Shown one piece after another: positions 9,535 through 20,013 of a stretch of DNA of 41,888 nucleotides. Both the position numbers and the translations under genes were made by a program. The notes beneath the pieces were generated by a model that was not told where the DNA came from, did not search any database, and saw only the letters and a program-made list of their open reading frames with translations. Position 1 is the stretch's first letter; each line of letters begins with the position of its first letter. Origin of the DNA: Candidatus Babeliales bacterium (lineage in GTDB: Bacteria > Babelota > Babeliae > Babelales > UBA12411); NCBI GenBank assembly GCA_023128415.1, contig JAGMEA010000022.1, positions 1 through 41,888 of the forward strand. The letters run 5' to 3'.

Positions 9535-9999
9535 CTATAATACTTTTGCAAGTTCTTTCAATTCCTTAAAAAGACTCTTTATTAATTCTTCTGCTTCAAT
9601 AGAGGTGTAACTCCATTTAACTCCTGAATCAATACGAGTCAAAATAGAACGATCGCACTTGATATCAATGATATCCATACGTACAACATTCATCATAGGA
9701 TGAACTTTAGAAGGAGCTCTAACAACTCCAGCTCTACCTAAAACGCTGTAAGCAACATTACCTTCGTCCATAAAACAAAGCATAACTTTTTTTTGCCAAA
9801 CCATATTTTTATAACCAACATGATCTTTATGGATGGTAATTAAAAGTCCCTCATCACCCTTAGGATAAATACACTGAATTGGTGTTGTATGAGGAAGGCC
9901 CCGTTCAGAAAAAGTTGATAAAATCGCTACAGTTTTTTCTTTATTTAAAACCTCGAGTAGATCTTCCGGTAATTTAACACCAACATGTTTAGCTGCCAT
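9535..9999 (-). CDS. Pyridoxamine 5'-phosphate oxidase-like (FMN-binding split barrel) protein
   Basis: Start likely at MAAKHVGVKLPEDLLEVLNKEKTVAILSTFSERGLPHTTPIQ; KKVMLCFMDEGNVAYSVLGRAGVVR; pattern of the PNPOx-like family. Confidence 0.65.
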   Translation of the reverse strand: MAAKHVGVKLPEDLLEVLNKEKTVAILSTFSERGLPHTTPIQCIYPKGDEGLLITIHKDHVGYKNMVWQKKVMLCFMDEGNVAYSVLGRAGVVRAPSKVHPMMNVVRMDIIDIKCDRSILTRIDSGVKWSYTSIEAEELIKSLFKELKELAKVL

Positions 10000-10044
10000 A
10001 AAACTCCCAATGACTAGAATATGTAATTGATACAACAAACCCGA

Positions 10045-11202
10045 CTAATTAGACAAAAGACTCAAAATGACTTCGTTTTCTAGCGCCATTCCTTTAAGAG
10101 CTAACCTAACCCGTCCATTTTCCACGACAATTAACCCTTGATTTTTAAGGTCATCAAGGCGGCCCGAAAGCCGTTCTTGTTCCCCCTCTTTAAATAAGTA
10201 TAACATGGCATGCAAGTCCATACCACTCGACTGCCTCAAACCCAGCATCAATTGCTCCATTCGAAGCTGTTCAGGCCCCAGTTTTTCTTGAAACGAATAT
10301 TTCAATTCTCCCTCCAGAAGGTAGATATCAAGATAGTGCATTAATTTTTTAAGATTAACAAATCTTGTATTGTCTTCAAACGATGCTGCGCTCAAACCAA
10401 ATCCACGATAAGGCCGATGATCCCAATAAGCTCTATTGTGTTCTGACTCAAATCCCGGAACCGCAAAATTAGAAAGCTCGTACTGCTTAAATCCGTGATA
10501 ATCTAAAAATTTTACTGTACCGTCATAAATATCAACAAACTCATCATCACTTAAAAGCTTTATATCACCCCTACTTAGTTTTAAGGATAATGGCGTACGA
10601 TCATGAACCATTAACATATACACAGAAATATGTTTTATTGGCCATTTAACTATTTGTTTCAAAGTATTGTTCCAAACTTCATCAGTAATTCCGGGCAAAC
10701 CCAAAATCAAGTCTACTGAAACATTATCAAAATATTTAAAGGCTTTTTCGATTAATGAATAAACATCTTTGTTTGTTTGAATACGATTTAAATTTGCTAG
10801 TATTTTATCATCTAGAACTTGTACCCCAATACTTAAACGATTAATACCTAGGAACCTCCAAGTTGATAATTGCTTTTCTGTAACTTCCTTGGGATTTACC
10901 TCTATTGTAATTTCTTCAGCATCTGACAAGTCAAAATTATTTTTTAAAACAACAAATAATTCCGTTAATAGATCTATAGGATATAAACTTGGAGTACCTC
11001 CCCCAAAAAATATTGTTTTTATTTTTCTAGGACCACTTAATTTAGAAACATAGCTTTTTATTTCTGTGCATAAAGCTTTATGATACTGCTGTTCATATTT
11101 CTCATGCTTTGCAAATGAAACAAAATCACAATAATGACATTTATTTTTACAAAATGGCCAATGAATGTATAAGTGCTGAGAACATTTATTTTGGATGCTC
11201 AT
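10045..11202 (-). CDS. hemW: Radical SAM protein HemW-like (coproporphyrinogen III oxidase-like)
   Basis: LYIHWPFCKNKCHYCDFVSF (CxxxCxxC), TIFFGGGTPSLY, EVNPKEVT, NRLSIGVQ, VDLILGLPG. Confidence 0.9.
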   Translation of the reverse strand: MSIQNKCSQHLYIHWPFCKNKCHYCDFVSFAKHEKYEQQYHKALCTEIKSYVSKLSGPRKIKTIFFGGGTPSLYPIDLLTELFVVLKNNFDLSDAEEITIEVNPKEVTEKQLSTWRFLGINRLSIGVQVLDDKILANLNRIQTNKDVYSLIEKAFKYFDNVSVDLILGLPGITDEVWNNTLKQIVKWPIKHISVYMLMVHDRTPLSLKLSRGDIKLLSDDEFVDIYDGTVKFLDYHGFKQYELSNFAVPGFESEHNRAYWDHRPYRGFGLSAASFEDNTRFVNLKKLMHYLDIYLLEGELKYSFQEKLGPEQLRMEQLMLGLRQSSGMDLHAMLYLFKEGEQERLSGRLDDLKNQGLIVVENGRVRLALKGMALENEVILSLLSN

Positions 11203-11695
11203 TATTTTCTACTGGTATCGTTCGCTTGATGATAGTTAATGCAAGTTCCCAGTCCTCCCGAGCTTTTGAGGGTAATGCTGTTTCATTGGCAAATTTAATA
11301 AATCTGGAGCCATGTAAAATTTCAACAAGATCGTTTGTTAAATTGAAATCAAATTTTTTTTCTTCTAAGTATCGCCTTATTTCTGCATCAGTTTTATTTT
11401 CTAGATCTAATTCAAAAAGTTTTGACAAATATTGTTTTAAAATTTTACCCAATTCAAAATAAAATTTTTTAAACTCTTCTTTTTCCATCAATAATCTAGG
11501 ATCTATTTTGTTAAGACGCATTTCGGCATCGATCCATATAGATAAGGGTTTAGTTTTTTTAAATAAAAAAATTAATTTATAAATAACAAAACTTAATAAT
11601 ATAAAAATGATGGTTAAAGATAATGCAAAAAACCACCAAGTTTTCCAAAATGGAACAAAATAAAAATCATAAATATCATAAAATTGGACATCCAT
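11186..11695 (-). CDS. Hypothetical membrane protein (DUF4381-like), partner of the DUF58 gene
   Basis: Single TM near the N terminus (WWFFALSLTIIFILLSFVIYKLIFLF) with a soluble helical tail; abuts the DUF58 gene. Confidence 0.55.
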   Translation of the reverse strand: MDVQFYDIYDFYFVPFWKTWWFFALSLTIIFILLSFVIYKLIFLFKKTKPLSIWIDAEMRLNKIDPRLLMEKEEFKKFYFELGKILKQYLSKLFELDLENKTDAEIRRYLEEKKFDFNLTNDLVEILHGSRFIKFANETALPSKAREDWELALTIIKRTIPVENNEHPK

Positions 11696-12567
11696 TAAAT
11701 GCTCCTACGAATACGTCTGTGGAAAAATCTTATTAATGGATTTATAAAATTCTGATTTGTCTTTAGATCAAGTAAATCTATTCTGTATTTACTAAATAAT
11801 TGATTAACCCTAACAATTCTATCATTTAAAAATTTTTTCAAATTTTTTGTGTCCAAAACAATCTGTTCCCCAGTCTCAGGATCCTCAACTTCAAGTAACC
11901 CTAGATCTGGAAATTCAGATTCAAATGCATCTAAAATTCTCATTCCAATAAAATCGTACTTGTATGAAATAAGCTTAAGGAATTTAGAGTAAGATGTATC
12001 GTCATCAATAAAATCAGATAGCATAAATACAATAGAATTTTGTTGTTTTAGGCGAATCAAAAATTTTAAAGCTTCTGATATATTTGTACCATTACCAGAA
12101 GGCGTTAATGTTAAAATCGCTTTCAAGATATTATGGATATGAGCTATTCCGCGTTTAGGAGGGAACCACTTTTCAATGGAATCAGAAAAAAAGGCTGCCC
12201 CTACTCTATCATTATTTTCATCAGCAATAAGAGCTAGAGAAGATGCTATGTTTGCAAGCAATTCTCTTTTAAGTTCTAAGTTAGATGCATAGTTATTTGA
12301 TTTAGAAATATCTATCATCAAAATAATTGTTCGATCGCGTTCTTCTATAAATTCTTTAATTTTTAAATTTTTAGATTTGACTGAACTATTCCAATCAATT
12401 AAACGAACATCATCTCCAACCTGATAATCCCGAAGCTGATGGAATTCCATACCTGAACCTTTGAAGGCTGATAGATAATCCCCTGATAGCGAAGAAGAAA
12501 CCAATCTTTTGGTAAAAATCTTAATACGTTTAATTTTTTCTCTTATTTCATCTTGCTTATTTACCAT
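11695..12567 (-). CDS. DUF58 domain protein with vWA-like region
   Basis: GSGMEFHQLRDYQVGDDVRLIDWNSSVKSKNLKIKEFIEERDRTIILMIDISKS is typical of DUF58. Confidence 0.9.
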   Translation of the reverse strand: MVNKQDEIREKIKRIKIFTKRLVSSSLSGDYLSAFKGSGMEFHQLRDYQVGDDVRLIDWNSSVKSKNLKIKEFIEERDRTIILMIDISKSNNYASNLELKRELLANIASSLALIADENNDRVGAAFFSDSIEKWFPPKRGIAHIHNILKAILTLTPSGNGTNISEALKFLIRLKQQNSIVFMLSDFIDDDTSYSKFLKLISYKYDFIGMRILDAFESEFPDLGLLEVEDPETGEQIVLDTKNLKKFLNDRIVRVNQLFSKYRIDLLDLKTNQNFINPLIRFFHRRIRRSI

Positions 12568-13802
12568 GTTTTATTAAGAATCTCCTGAATAGAAGAAGAA
12601 AATTCTATTTTTCCATCCTTGGTTTGATAATTCTCCATTATCGCAACCATTAATCTTGGTAAGGCTAATGAGGATGCATTAAGAGTGTGTACTAATCTTG
12701 GTTTGCTATTGGATTCTTCCCTATATCTTATAGAAGCCCTGCGCGCCTGAAAATCTGTGCAATTACTTACAGACGAAACTTCGTAATAACGTTCTTGGCT
12801 AGGTATCCAAACTTCGACATCGTAAGTTTTAGCAGAGGGAAATGAACAATCCTGAGCTGCCAATAAAGAAACTCTATAATGCAATCCTAACTCCTGCAAA
12901 ATTTCTTCAGCACAAGCAAGCATCTTTTTCTGCTCTTCTTCTGAATTTTGAGGTTCCGACAAAGTATATAGTTCAACCTTTTCAAACTGATGGATACGAA
13001 TCAATCCCCGTTCTTGTGAACCATAACCGCCAGCTTCCCTTCTAAAACAACTTGTCCAAGCACATAGATTTAATGGCAAATCTTCTTTGGATAAAATTTT
13101 GCCCGCATATAAATTTGTTAAACTAACTTCTGCTGTTGGAATAAGATACAAATCATCTTCTGGAAGCTTATACACATCTTCAGCAAACTTGGGAAGATTT
13201 CCAGAATTTATAAGTGACTGTTCAGTAACAAGCTCAGGAGGACTAATTAATTGAAAACCATGCTTTGTATTAATTCTAAGCATAAAATTTATCAAGGCAT
13301 ACATAAGACGAACCGCTTCACCTTTGTATAAGGCAAATTGTGAACCAGACATTGATGCAGCAGATTCAAAATCAAACCAACCTAAAGATTCACCTAGCTC
13401 CAAATGATTTTTTATTGGAAAATCATATTCTCTTTTTTCGTCAAAAACCTTTATAACCTGATTGCTTTCTTTTTTTCCTTCAGGAACATCATTCATAAGA
13501 ATATTCGGACAAGAAAGCCAAAGCTTTTTCAGTTCTACTTCTAAACGCCTTAAAGATTCCTCTTCTTTTTTTAGATTTTTCCCAATCTCAATAGACTTAT
13601 TTCTTAATTCATCCGTTATGCCTTTTCCGGCCTGCTTAGCTAAACTATTTTTTTCATTCCTAAGCTGTTCAACGGAACCCCTTAATGCCCTAGCATCTTG
13701 ATCTAGTCTAACTAATTGATCAAAGTCAAAATTTGGATCTTTTTTTAAAACAAGAGATTTAATATTTTTAGGATCTTCTCGTAAAAGAGATAAATCTATC
13801 AT
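12561..13802 (-). CDS. serS: Seryl-tRNA synthetase
   Basis: MIDLSLLREDPKNI..., LIPTAEVSLTNLYAG, CFRREAGGYGSQERGLIRIHQFEKVEL, TLNASSLALPRLMVAIMENYQ (class II motifs 2 and 3). Confidence 0.96.
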   Translation of the reverse strand: MIDLSLLREDPKNIKSLVLKKDPNFDFDQLVRLDQDARALRGSVEQLRNEKNSLAKQAGKGITDELRNKSIEIGKNLKKEEESLRRLEVELKKLWLSCPNILMNDVPEGKKESNQVIKVFDEKREYDFPIKNHLELGESLGWFDFESAASMSGSQFALYKGEAVRLMYALINFMLRINTKHGFQLISPPELVTEQSLINSGNLPKFAEDVYKLPEDDLYLIPTAEVSLTNLYAGKILSKEDLPLNLCAWTSCFRREAGGYGSQERGLIRIHQFEKVELYTLSEPQNSEEEQKKMLACAEEILQELGLHYRVSLLAAQDCSFPSAKTYDVEVWIPSQERYYEVSSVSNCTDFQARRASIRYREESNSKPRLVHTLNASSLALPRLMVAIMENYQTKDGKIEFSSSIQEILNKTW

Positions 13803-13866
13803 GATAACTTCCAAAAACTATATTTTAATAAAATTCAAGTCTAATTAGTATAGCATCCAGATACAA

Positions 13867-15366
13867 CTACGCAAAAGACGGCATAGCTTTCCTAAATCGC
13901 CATTGTATATCAATAGCTCTTAGTTTCTGAGACACAGGCAAGTCAAAATCTTTAATTTGTTCAATAATGAAAGTTATACGCATTCTGTCATCTCTAGACA
14001 CTGCATCAGCATTTGCTTCTTTTTGAAGTTTTTCCAGCCAAAAAATAAGAAGTCCCTCATCTAATTTGGTTATGGGTTTTTGATCTGCATACCTACTCAA
14101 AATCTGATCTATATGCAAAAAGCAATCATCAATAATGTTATAAACATTTTGCTTTAATTTACCTAATATTTTATTAACACCAAATCCAGCTACAACTGGA
14201 GGCACTAGCGATGCAAGTAAAATGCCTAGATTATCTAGCGTTTGTATCATCGGATCTAAACTTACAAGAAGCAACAAAAAATCTGCTACTAACACTTGAA
14301 ACAATAAAAGACTTGTCTGCCCTTGCTCAAAAAATGTACTTACAAAATGAATACCCGCCTCAAGCAAACCATCAACCCTCCATATACTAACTTGTTTTTC
14401 ATTTAAATTTTTTTTCGCTGCCTTACTATCGTCGTTTATTTTTTTTAAAGTACCATTTTCAGAATCTAAATACTTTTCTTCCCAATCATGAACTTTATTT
14501 CTCAGAGTTTCATGATCATCATTAGAAGTGATATTTTCTTTTAAGCCAGGAATATGTTCTAAAATTTTTCTCGCAACTCGCTCGATTCTATTAAAGTGAT
14601 CAGATCGGTCTTCTTTCTGTTTCCATCCAACAAGTTTTAAAAAACTATCATAACTTTCCTTCATAATTTTAAATGGAAGCATACCACCTTCATAAAGTTT
14701 TTCACCTACAACACGCGTATTTCCTGTTGCAACAATTCCTGCTGACAAAAGGGTCGTTACACAAATAGCAACAAGAAACTTTTCTCTATAAAGCTCTACA
14801 AATGTGGGAATATGTCGTTTTAATCTATTCTGTTTAAATCTAAATCTGAGCTTTTTAAGCATAACATCATAAACATTTAGCTGCTCTTTAACATTTCTAC
14901 AGACAGGACAAGTTATATCCCCAACTTGAGATATGCTTTCTCCTAAAAAAACAACAGCCAGCTTTAAATCTCGCTTAAATGCTTTTTCTGATTTCTGTCT
15001 AATATTATTTAAATGTATATTTAATTCTTGAAGAAGGAGTGCTAGTTCATTAATTAAATTCAAGCATTCATCCTTATGAACCTCTAATCTAAAAAAAGCC
15101 TCCTCCGGATCTTTTCCCAAACAATATTTGTCTATTACTTGGCCCCATTTACCAACTCTAGAAAACCGTGATCCCTTACACTCATTGTAATAATATATAT
15201 AAGCATAAAGTTGATCCAAAATTCCCATAACATTTTTATGCAATAGTTCAAGTTGGTTATAAACCTTATGCCTAACATTGTAATTAGCTACTGTATCAGC
15301 ACGACTAGAAGAAAAAAGAAATAGTAAAATTATAAATATCGCTTGTCTAAATCTCATAGTATCCAA
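13867..15366 (-). CDS. Hypothetical secreted/membrane protein
   Basis: 499 aa; signal-like N terminus RQAIFIILLFLFSSSRA, CPVC motif, internal hydrophobic segments. No family recognised. Confidence 0.7.
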   Translation of the reverse strand: MDTMRFRQAIFIILLFLFSSSRADTVANYNVRHKVYNQLELLHKNVMGILDQLYAYIYYYNECKGSRFSRVGKWGQVIDKYCLGKDPEEAFFRLEVHKDECLNLINELALLLQELNIHLNNIRQKSEKAFKRDLKLAVVFLGESISQVGDITCPVCRNVKEQLNVYDVMLKKLRFRFKQNRLKRHIPTFVELYREKFLVAICVTTLLSAGIVATGNTRVVGEKLYEGGMLPFKIMKESYDSFLKLVGWKQKEDRSDHFNRIERVARKILEHIPGLKENITSNDDHETLRNKVHDWEEKYLDSENGTLKKINDDSKAAKKNLNEKQVSIWRVDGLLEAGIHFVSTFFEQGQTSLLLFQVLVADFLLLLVSLDPMIQTLDNLGILLASLVPPVVAGFGVNKILGKLKQNVYNIIDDCFLHIDQILSRYADQKPITKLDEGLLIFWLEKLQKEANADAVSRDDRMRITFIIEQIKDFDLPVSQKLRAIDIQWRFRKAMPSFA

Positions 15367-15498
15367 AGTGTTTTGTCTATAGTTGGGTTAGTATATACAA
15401 AAAAATAAAAAAACAATCGCGTTAAAAATTTCACAAAATGTTTTTCTAAAATAAAATGTATTAAATCTAATCGCCCTAATTAAAAAATAGGAAGAATT

Positions 15499-16908
15499 AT
15501 GAACCAAAATATTTTTCGCGAATACGATATACGCGGAATCGTTGACAAAGAATTTGATATAGAAGAAACCTATTTATTAACCAAAGGAATTTTGTCATAT
15601 TTTTTACAAAAAAATCCCAAAACATCAAAAGTCATTCTGGGCTATGACGGAAGAATACATTCTCATGCAATTAAAGAAAATGCAATAAAAGCAATAACTG
15701 AACTAGGAATTAATGTTGTTGATATTGGATTATGTCCAACTCCGGTTTTTTACTACTCTCTCTTCAACAGCAGCGTAAATTCAGGAATTATGATTACAGC
15801 TTCGCACAACCCCAAAGAATACAATGGTATAAAAATTTGCTTGGATAAGAAAATGGTGTGGGGCAACCAGATACAAGAAGTCAAACAACTTATACAAAAC
15901 AAAAACTTTGCTCCAACATCCCACGCAAATGGCTCTGTATCCACGTTCGATGCAACATCAGAGTATATAAATTGGATTGAAAATAATTTTAAACACTTAA
16001 AAAATATTAAAGTAAATGCTGCAATCGATTGTGGAAATGCTGTTTCTAGCACTGTGGTTCCTAGACTAATTGAACAAATGGGATGGAAAAATATAAAAAT
16101 CCTTTGTGAAGAAATTGATGGAACTTTCCCAAATCATCAAGCAGATCCAACCACTCTTAAAAATATGCAATGTGTTCTTAACGAGTTAAAAAGCAACCCA
16201 TCCTTAAAATTAGGCCTAGGCTTAGATGGTGACGCAGATAGAATGAATCCGATGACGCAGTCCGGATACCTAGTTCCAGGCGATAAGTTATTATCTATAT
16301 ACAGTCAACAAGTTTTAGAAAAAAATCCTGGTGCAGCAGTTGTTTTTGATATTAAAAGCTCCCTGGGACTTATTGAAGCATTAAAGGCACTTGGTGCAAA
16401 AGGCTGCATTGCCCCATCTGGACATTCTCTTATTAAGGAAGCAATGGTAGAAAACAATGCCCTTTTGGCTGGCGAACTTAGCTGCCATTTCTTTTTTAAA
16501 GATAGATACTTTGGATATGATGATGGTATATATGCAATGGTAAGGCTTTTTGAAATTCTGCATACGACAAAAAAATCTTTAGAAGAATTATTAAAAGCGT
16601 TCCCTAAAAAAGTTAGTTCAAATGAAATACGTATTTCTTGTAAAGAGGAAGACAAAAAAGAGATTATTAATAGCGTAAAAAAGTTTTTTGCTTCAAAAAA
16701 ATGCAAAGAAATAATCACTATAGATGGGATTAGGGCTCAGATGGACTATGGTTGGGGCCTAGCACGCGCCTCTAACACACAATCAGTTATAAGCCTTCGT
16801 TTTGAATCAGATGATAAAAACAATTTAGAAAAGATAAAAGAAGATTTTCTACAGGCTCTAAAACCTTATTTTGATGAAATAAAACTAAAGAATGAATTTG
16901 AATTTTAA
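15499..16908 (+). CDS. Phosphomannomutase/phosphoglucomutase
   Basis: FREYDIRGIVDKEFD, GIMITASHNPKEYNGIKI (active-site Ser), LGLDGDADRMNP, LAGELSCHFFF. Confidence 0.92.
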   Translation: MNQNIFREYDIRGIVDKEFDIEETYLLTKGILSYFLQKNPKTSKVILGYDGRIHSHAIKENAIKAITELGINVVDIGLCPTPVFYYSLFNSSVNSGIMITASHNPKEYNGIKICLDKKMVWGNQIQEVKQLIQNKNFAPTSHANGSVSTFDATSEYINWIENNFKHLKNIKVNAAIDCGNAVSSTVVPRLIEQMGWKNIKILCEEIDGTFPNHQADPTTLKNMQCVLNELKSNPSLKLGLGLDGDADRMNPMTQSGYLVPGDKLLSIYSQQVLEKNPGAAVVFDIKSSLGLIEALKALGAKGCIAPSGHSLIKEAMVENNALLAGELSCHFFFKDRYFGYDDGIYAMVRLFEILHTTKKSLEELLKAFPKKVSSNEIRISCKEEDKKEIINSVKKFFASKKCKEIITIDGIRAQMDYGWGLARASNTQSVISLRFESDDKNNLEKIKEDFLQALKPYFDEIKLKNEFEF

Positions 16909-17728
16909 TAGAAACATAGGACTACACTATAGTATAAGAGAATCGTATAGTGAGGTTGCATTAAGGGCTTATAGTGCTGAAGCAAATATTTTTCAACTGT
17001 TTCCCATCGCTGAAAAACAACAAAAACACTTTCCTGTTCTCAAAGAAGATTTAAGTGACTTTTTAGATTTAAGAAAAAATTTTAACGATATTTATATTCA
17101 CAGTTCATTTAAAATAAATTTAGCAACAGAGATTGCAAAACAAAAAGAAATATCTTCCTACATATTTAGAAAAGAAATAGATATTGCAAATAAACTAGAA
17201 GCCAGCTACATAGTTATGCATCCTGGACATGCAACAAAAAGATCTAAAGTTTCTAGTTCAATTAAAAGATTAATAGATACTTTAGAAAGTATCTTATCGA
17301 CTGAAAATAATGTAAAATTGTTATTAGAAAACGTTGCGCACGGAAAAAATGCGATCGGCAATAATTTAGATCATTTTTCTATAATGAGAAAAATGATCTC
17401 GAAAACAGAGAAAATTAAATTTTGTGTAGACCTCTCACATGCCTTCTCATATGGCTATAACATTGCTAACACAGAAGATTTCATACAAACTCTTGATGCA
17501 ACTATGGGAATTGAAAATATACGGTTGATACATTTGAATGATACGAATGAAAGAAAAGGCAGTCGAATTGATGCTCATCTTCCACCCGGTCATGGAAAAA
17601 TAGGGAAATCAACCCTACAAAAACTTATTAATCACCCAAAATTAAAGACAATACCTATAATAATAGAGCTCCCAATCAACAAAGAATATGATGAAAAAGC
17701 TATTTTGGACGAAGTAAAAACCTGGTAA
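16892..17728 (+). CDS. nfo: Endonuclease IV-like (AP endonuclease, TIM barrel)
   Basis: IYIHSSFKINLAT, YIVMHPGHAT, KLLLENVAHG, KFCVDLSHAFSYGY, RLIHLNDTNERKGSRIDAHLPPGHGKIG match the Nfo metal-ligand pattern. Confidence 0.82.
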   Translation: MNLNFNRNIGLHYSIRESYSEVALRAYSAEANIFQLFPIAEKQQKHFPVLKEDLSDFLDLRKNFNDIYIHSSFKINLATEIAKQKEISSYIFRKEIDIANKLEASYIVMHPGHATKRSKVSSSIKRLIDTLESILSTENNVKLLLENVAHGKNAIGNNLDHFSIMRKMISKTEKIKFCVDLSHAFSYGYNIANTEDFIQTLDATMGIENIRLIHLNDTNERKGSRIDAHLPPGHGKIGKSTLQKLINHPKLKTIPIIIELPINKEYDEKAILDEVKTW

Positions 17729-17733
17729 ACATT

Positions 17734-20013
17734 GTGAAACATATCGACACCTTTATTAAAGAAGAACTAAATCCACAACAACAAAAAGCTGTAATACACG
17801 AAAATGGTTCGGTTCTTGTAATCGCTGGTGCTGGATCCGGAAAAACACGTGTAATAACAGCACGTATAGCTCATTTGATTGCAAATAAAAAGGTAGACCC
17901 TAACTCTATTATTGCATTAACATTTACAAATAAAGCTGCCGGTGAAATGAAGGAGAGAGTTGCTTCCTTTTTAGATGAAGACACCAAAATTCCATTTATC
18001 GGAACATTCCACTCATATTGTTTATTGCTTTTACGCAAAAATCCCAAAATCGCACCTTTTGAAAACTTTTCAATTTTAGATGAAGAAGATCAAAGGACAA
18101 TAGTAAAAAAAATTATTAAATATCATGGCTTAGAAAAGCAAATTCCAATACCCCAAGCTGTTAGTCAAATTTCTAATTTAAAAAATAAACTAGCTTTTTC
18201 TTTCGATGAAAAAAACTTTATAAAACCAGTTATAAGGGACATTTACACTGCATACGAAGTTGAGCGAAAAGCCGCTAGAAGCCTGGATTTTGATGACTTG
18301 TTGCTTGAAACATTAAAATTATTTTTTCAAAACTCAGATTTCAAAAAAAAGTTTCAAAGTAAAATTAATCATATACTTGTTGATGAATATCAAGATACAA
18401 ACTTAGTTCAACATGAATTATTAAAACAGATGACACTGGGTAATGACAACAAATCAAAATCCATATGTGCCGTTGGAGACGAAGACCAATCCATTTACTC
18501 TTGGAGAGGTGCTGTTGTTGCAAATATGCTTAAATTTGATGAAGATTTTGCACCTGTAACAAAAATCAAAATAGAGCAAAATTATAGATCCGTAATACCC
18601 ATATTAGAAGCTGCAAATGAAATAATTAAAAATAATAAATTACGTAATAAAAAAAATCTGTGGTCTACCCGCAAAGCTAAAAATAGAATTTTGAGCCTTT
18701 CAAATAAATCGGAATATCAAGAAGCTGATAATATTACGCAATTTATAAACACTCTGCCTAAATCTAAACGTAATAGCATTGCCATATTATATAGAACACA
18801 TTTTCAATCTCGTATTATTGAGGAAGCCTTAACCTCACGAGGTATCCCTTACAAGATAATAGGCGGAATCCAGTTTTATCAAAGAAAAGAAATCAAAGAT
18901 ATTATTGCCTATCTTAGACTGATAGCCAATCCATTCGATAGAGTCAGTTTTTTTAGAATATTAAATATACCATCTAGGGGAATAGGAAATAAATTTGAAA
19001 ACATAATAGTAGAAGAGTGGGAAAAACATCCCAACTTAAACGCCTTAGAGTTTTTGAATACATTAATAGAAGAGCAATCAAATGAACTAACAACACGCCG
19101 GATTGAGGCTCTAAAAAGTTTTCTAGATGTTTTTTACGGATTAGATAAAAGTAAAAGTACAAGTTTTTTAATAAAAATAATTTTAGAAAAAACCGCATAT
19201 GTAGGATATTTGAAAGATTCTTATGAAGAACAAGAATCAGAAGCAAAAATTGAAAACATAAGAGAACTACAACAATCCGTAAGCTATTATGAAAATAGTT
19301 CATCTAATGAGAATACAAAAACCCTAGAAAACTTTTTGCATAGCATTTCGTTAATGCAAGAACATTCTGATAAACCCAAAGAAAAAAGTATTCCTCCCGT
19401 GCTATTGATGACTTTGCACGCAGCCAAAGGTTTAGAATTTGACACAGTTATTATTTCGGGATTAGAAGAAGGAATCTTTCCAAGTTCACGATCTTTAAAC
19501 AATAATGAATCATTAGAAGAAGAAAGAAGACTTTTTTACGTAGGCATAACTAGGGCAAAGGAGCGCCTAATAATATCTCATGCCCTGGGCAGAAATACTT
19601 TTGGTCAATTCAACGAACAAACAGCATCTAGATTTTTGGATGAAATTCCATTTAATCTAATACAAGAAGTTAACGCTTCTTTTCTCCATTCATCCCAAAC
19701 TTCCCAAATGTTTAATCAATGGTTAGGAACAAAAAACCAAGAAAAGGAAATCATTTTTTTCGGAACAATACCATCTAAAGTTAAAACAAAAGCTGTAAAT
19801 AAAACTAAATTTTTAAAAGAGGCAAAAAAAATGACTAACCTTAATAATTTAAGCAATGGACCATGGAAAAGTAACCAAATAGTCTCTCATAAAAAGTTTG
19901 GTAGCGGTATTATCAAAAAAGTAGAAAAAAAAGACGGTAACGATTATTACATTACCGCCATTTTTAAATCTGGAATAAAAAAATTACTATCAAGCTATTT
20001 AAAAAGGGTTTAG
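17734..20013 (+). CDS. UvrD/PcrA-family ATP-dependent DNA helicase (GTG start)
   Basis: LNPQQQKAVIHENGSVLVIAGAGSGKTRVITARIAHL (Q motif, Walker A), DEYQDTN, VGDEDQSIYSWRGA, TLHAAKGLEF, GITRAKERL; C-terminal GSGIIKKVE motif. Confidence 0.95.
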   Translation: MKHIDTFIKEELNPQQQKAVIHENGSVLVIAGAGSGKTRVITARIAHLIANKKVDPNSIIALTFTNKAAGEMKERVASFLDEDTKIPFIGTFHSYCLLLLRKNPKIAPFENFSILDEEDQRTIVKKIIKYHGLEKQIPIPQAVSQISNLKNKLAFSFDEKNFIKPVIRDIYTAYEVERKAARSLDFDDLLLETLKLFFQNSDFKKKFQSKINHILVDEYQDTNLVQHELLKQMTLGNDNKSKSICAVGDEDQSIYSWRGAVVANMLKFDEDFAPVTKIKIEQNYRSVIPILEAANEIIKNNKLRNKKNLWSTRKAKNRILSLSNKSEYQEADNITQFINTLPKSKRNSIAILYRTHFQSRIIEEALTSRGIPYKIIGGIQFYQRKEIKDIIAYLRLIANPFDRVSFFRILNIPSRGIGNKFENIIVEEWEKHPNLNALEFLNTLIEEQSNELTTRRIEALKSFLDVFYGLDKSKSTSFLIKIILEKTAYVGYLKDSYEEQESEAKIENIRELQQSVSYYENSSSNENTKTLENFLHSISLMQEHSDKPKEKSIPPVLLMTLHAAKGLEFDTVIISGLEEGIFPSSRSLNNNESLEEERRLFYVGITRAKERLIISHALGRNTFGQFNEQTASRFLDEIPFNLIQEVNASFLHSSQTSQMFNQWLGTKNQEKEIIFFGTIPSKVKTKAVNKTKFLKEAKKMTNLNNLSNGPWKSNQIVSHKKFGSGIIKKVEKKDGNDYYITAIFKSGIKKLLSSYLKRV

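Noticed and set aside
11186-12567. Complete MoxR/Bat aerotolerance-type operon
   Set aside because: Only the DUF58 gene and a small membrane partner are visible; no MoxR ATPase or BatA/B in the window, so only the two genes are reported.
16305-16718. Minus-strand 137-aa ORF within the phosphomannomutase gene
   Set aside because: Antisense to a conserved enzyme; no coding evidence.
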